From NCBI GenBank assembly GCA_028709135.1, contig JAQVXN010000118.1, positions 1 through 6,313 on the forward strand: a stretch of DNA of 6,313 bases, given 5' to 3'. Below are positions 6,188-6,313 of this stretch, one piece after another (position 1 is the first letter of the stretch; every line of letters begins with the position of its first letter). Position numbers and translations under genes: made by a program. The notes under the pieces were generated by a model. That model did no database searches and was not told the origin of the DNA. It worked only from the letters and a program-made list of their open reading frames with translations. The DNA comes from Bacteroidaceae bacterium. Lineage in GTDB: Bacteria > Bacteroidota > Bacteroidia > Bacteroidales > Bacteroidaceae.

Positions 6188-6313
6188 ATGAACAAAAAAA
6201 TACTACTTCCCTTATTGATAACAGCCTTTTTGTGGTTTATCATGTTTTCCCATGGACAGCCCAATATATTAACTTTTGGTACAGCATGAGCTGCTCAGCC
6301 ATTATATTATGGT
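6188..6313 (+). pseudogene. N-terminus of a membrane protein with an apparent frameshift (runs off the right edge)
   Basis: From the ATG at 6188 the frame encodes a basic start and a hydrophobic helix (MNKKILLPLLITAFLWFIMF, then S-H-G-Q), but it stops at the TGA at 6287-6289 after 33 codons. Stepping back one base after the TCC at 6248-6250 gives PWTAQYINFWYSMSCSAIIL, which is open to the window end and reads as a natural continuation (F-S-P-W-T). The simplest explanation is one missing C in the TTTTCCC run at 6245-6251. The composite N-terminus reminds me of Bacteroidota CPBP-type intramembrane proteases, but no catalytic motif is in view, so that is tentative. The 8-base spacing suggests co-transcription with the prenyltransferase. 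It may be a real mutation or a sequencing error. Confidence 0.5.

Noticed and set aside
6286..6313. A possible new gene starting at the ATG at 6286 that overlaps the TGA (ATGA), after a 33-codon small membrane protein
   Set aside because: The overlap mimics translational coupling, but the second frame already reads protein-like upstream of this ATG (from the proline codon at 6250), and a single missing C explains both parts.
1..6313. Mobile element, CRISPR array, toxin-antitoxin pair or phage-defence system
   Set aside because: No transposase, integrase, regular repeat-spacer pattern or defence-type domain is visible; every sizeable gene falls in a housekeeping or envelope family.

Overview
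The window reads as ordinary chromosomal DNA of a member of the Bacteroidales (Bacteroides/Prevotella-like Bacteroidota). Three things point there: four of the intergenic regions carry the Bacteroidota -7 promoter element TAnnTTTG, Shine-Dalgarno sequences are weak or absent, and the gene set includes a DUF4369 lipoprotein and a divergent Dus enzyme with a GCPF motif. I see no rRNA, tRNA, CRISPR array, insertion sequence or prophage gene. No intergenic gap reaches 300 bases.

Layout. On the left, the 5' part of dnaX (clamp-loader gamma/tau subunit) runs off the window on the minus strand. Divergent from it is a two-gene plus-strand unit: an FtsB/DivIC-like septum protein and, 3 bases later, a four-helix membrane protein of unknown function. 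A structured 191-base gap follows, then a monocistronic DUF4369 lipoprotein gene. This converges on a minus-strand pair in which a ROK-family sugar kinase is followed, after 2 bases, by a tRNA-dihydrouridine synthase. Divergent from the kinase is a MutT-like NUDIX hydrolase. After a further promoter comes a MenA-like UbiA-family prenyltransferase. Eight bases after it starts a membrane-protein gene whose reading frame is broken near its 30th codon in this sequence; it continues beyond the window.

The genes are mostly housekeeping: replication (dnaX), division (ftsB-like), tRNA modification (dus), nucleotide-pool sanitation (NUDIX), sugar phosphorylation (ROK) and probably menaquinone-type prenylation (UbiA/MenA-like). 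They do not form one pathway, and I found no convincing new multi-gene system. The points most worth a second look are the apparent single-base frameshift at 6245-6253, the ROK kinase that lacks the family's histidine and zinc-cysteine motif, and a set of mutually exclusive inverted repeats at 1562-1621.
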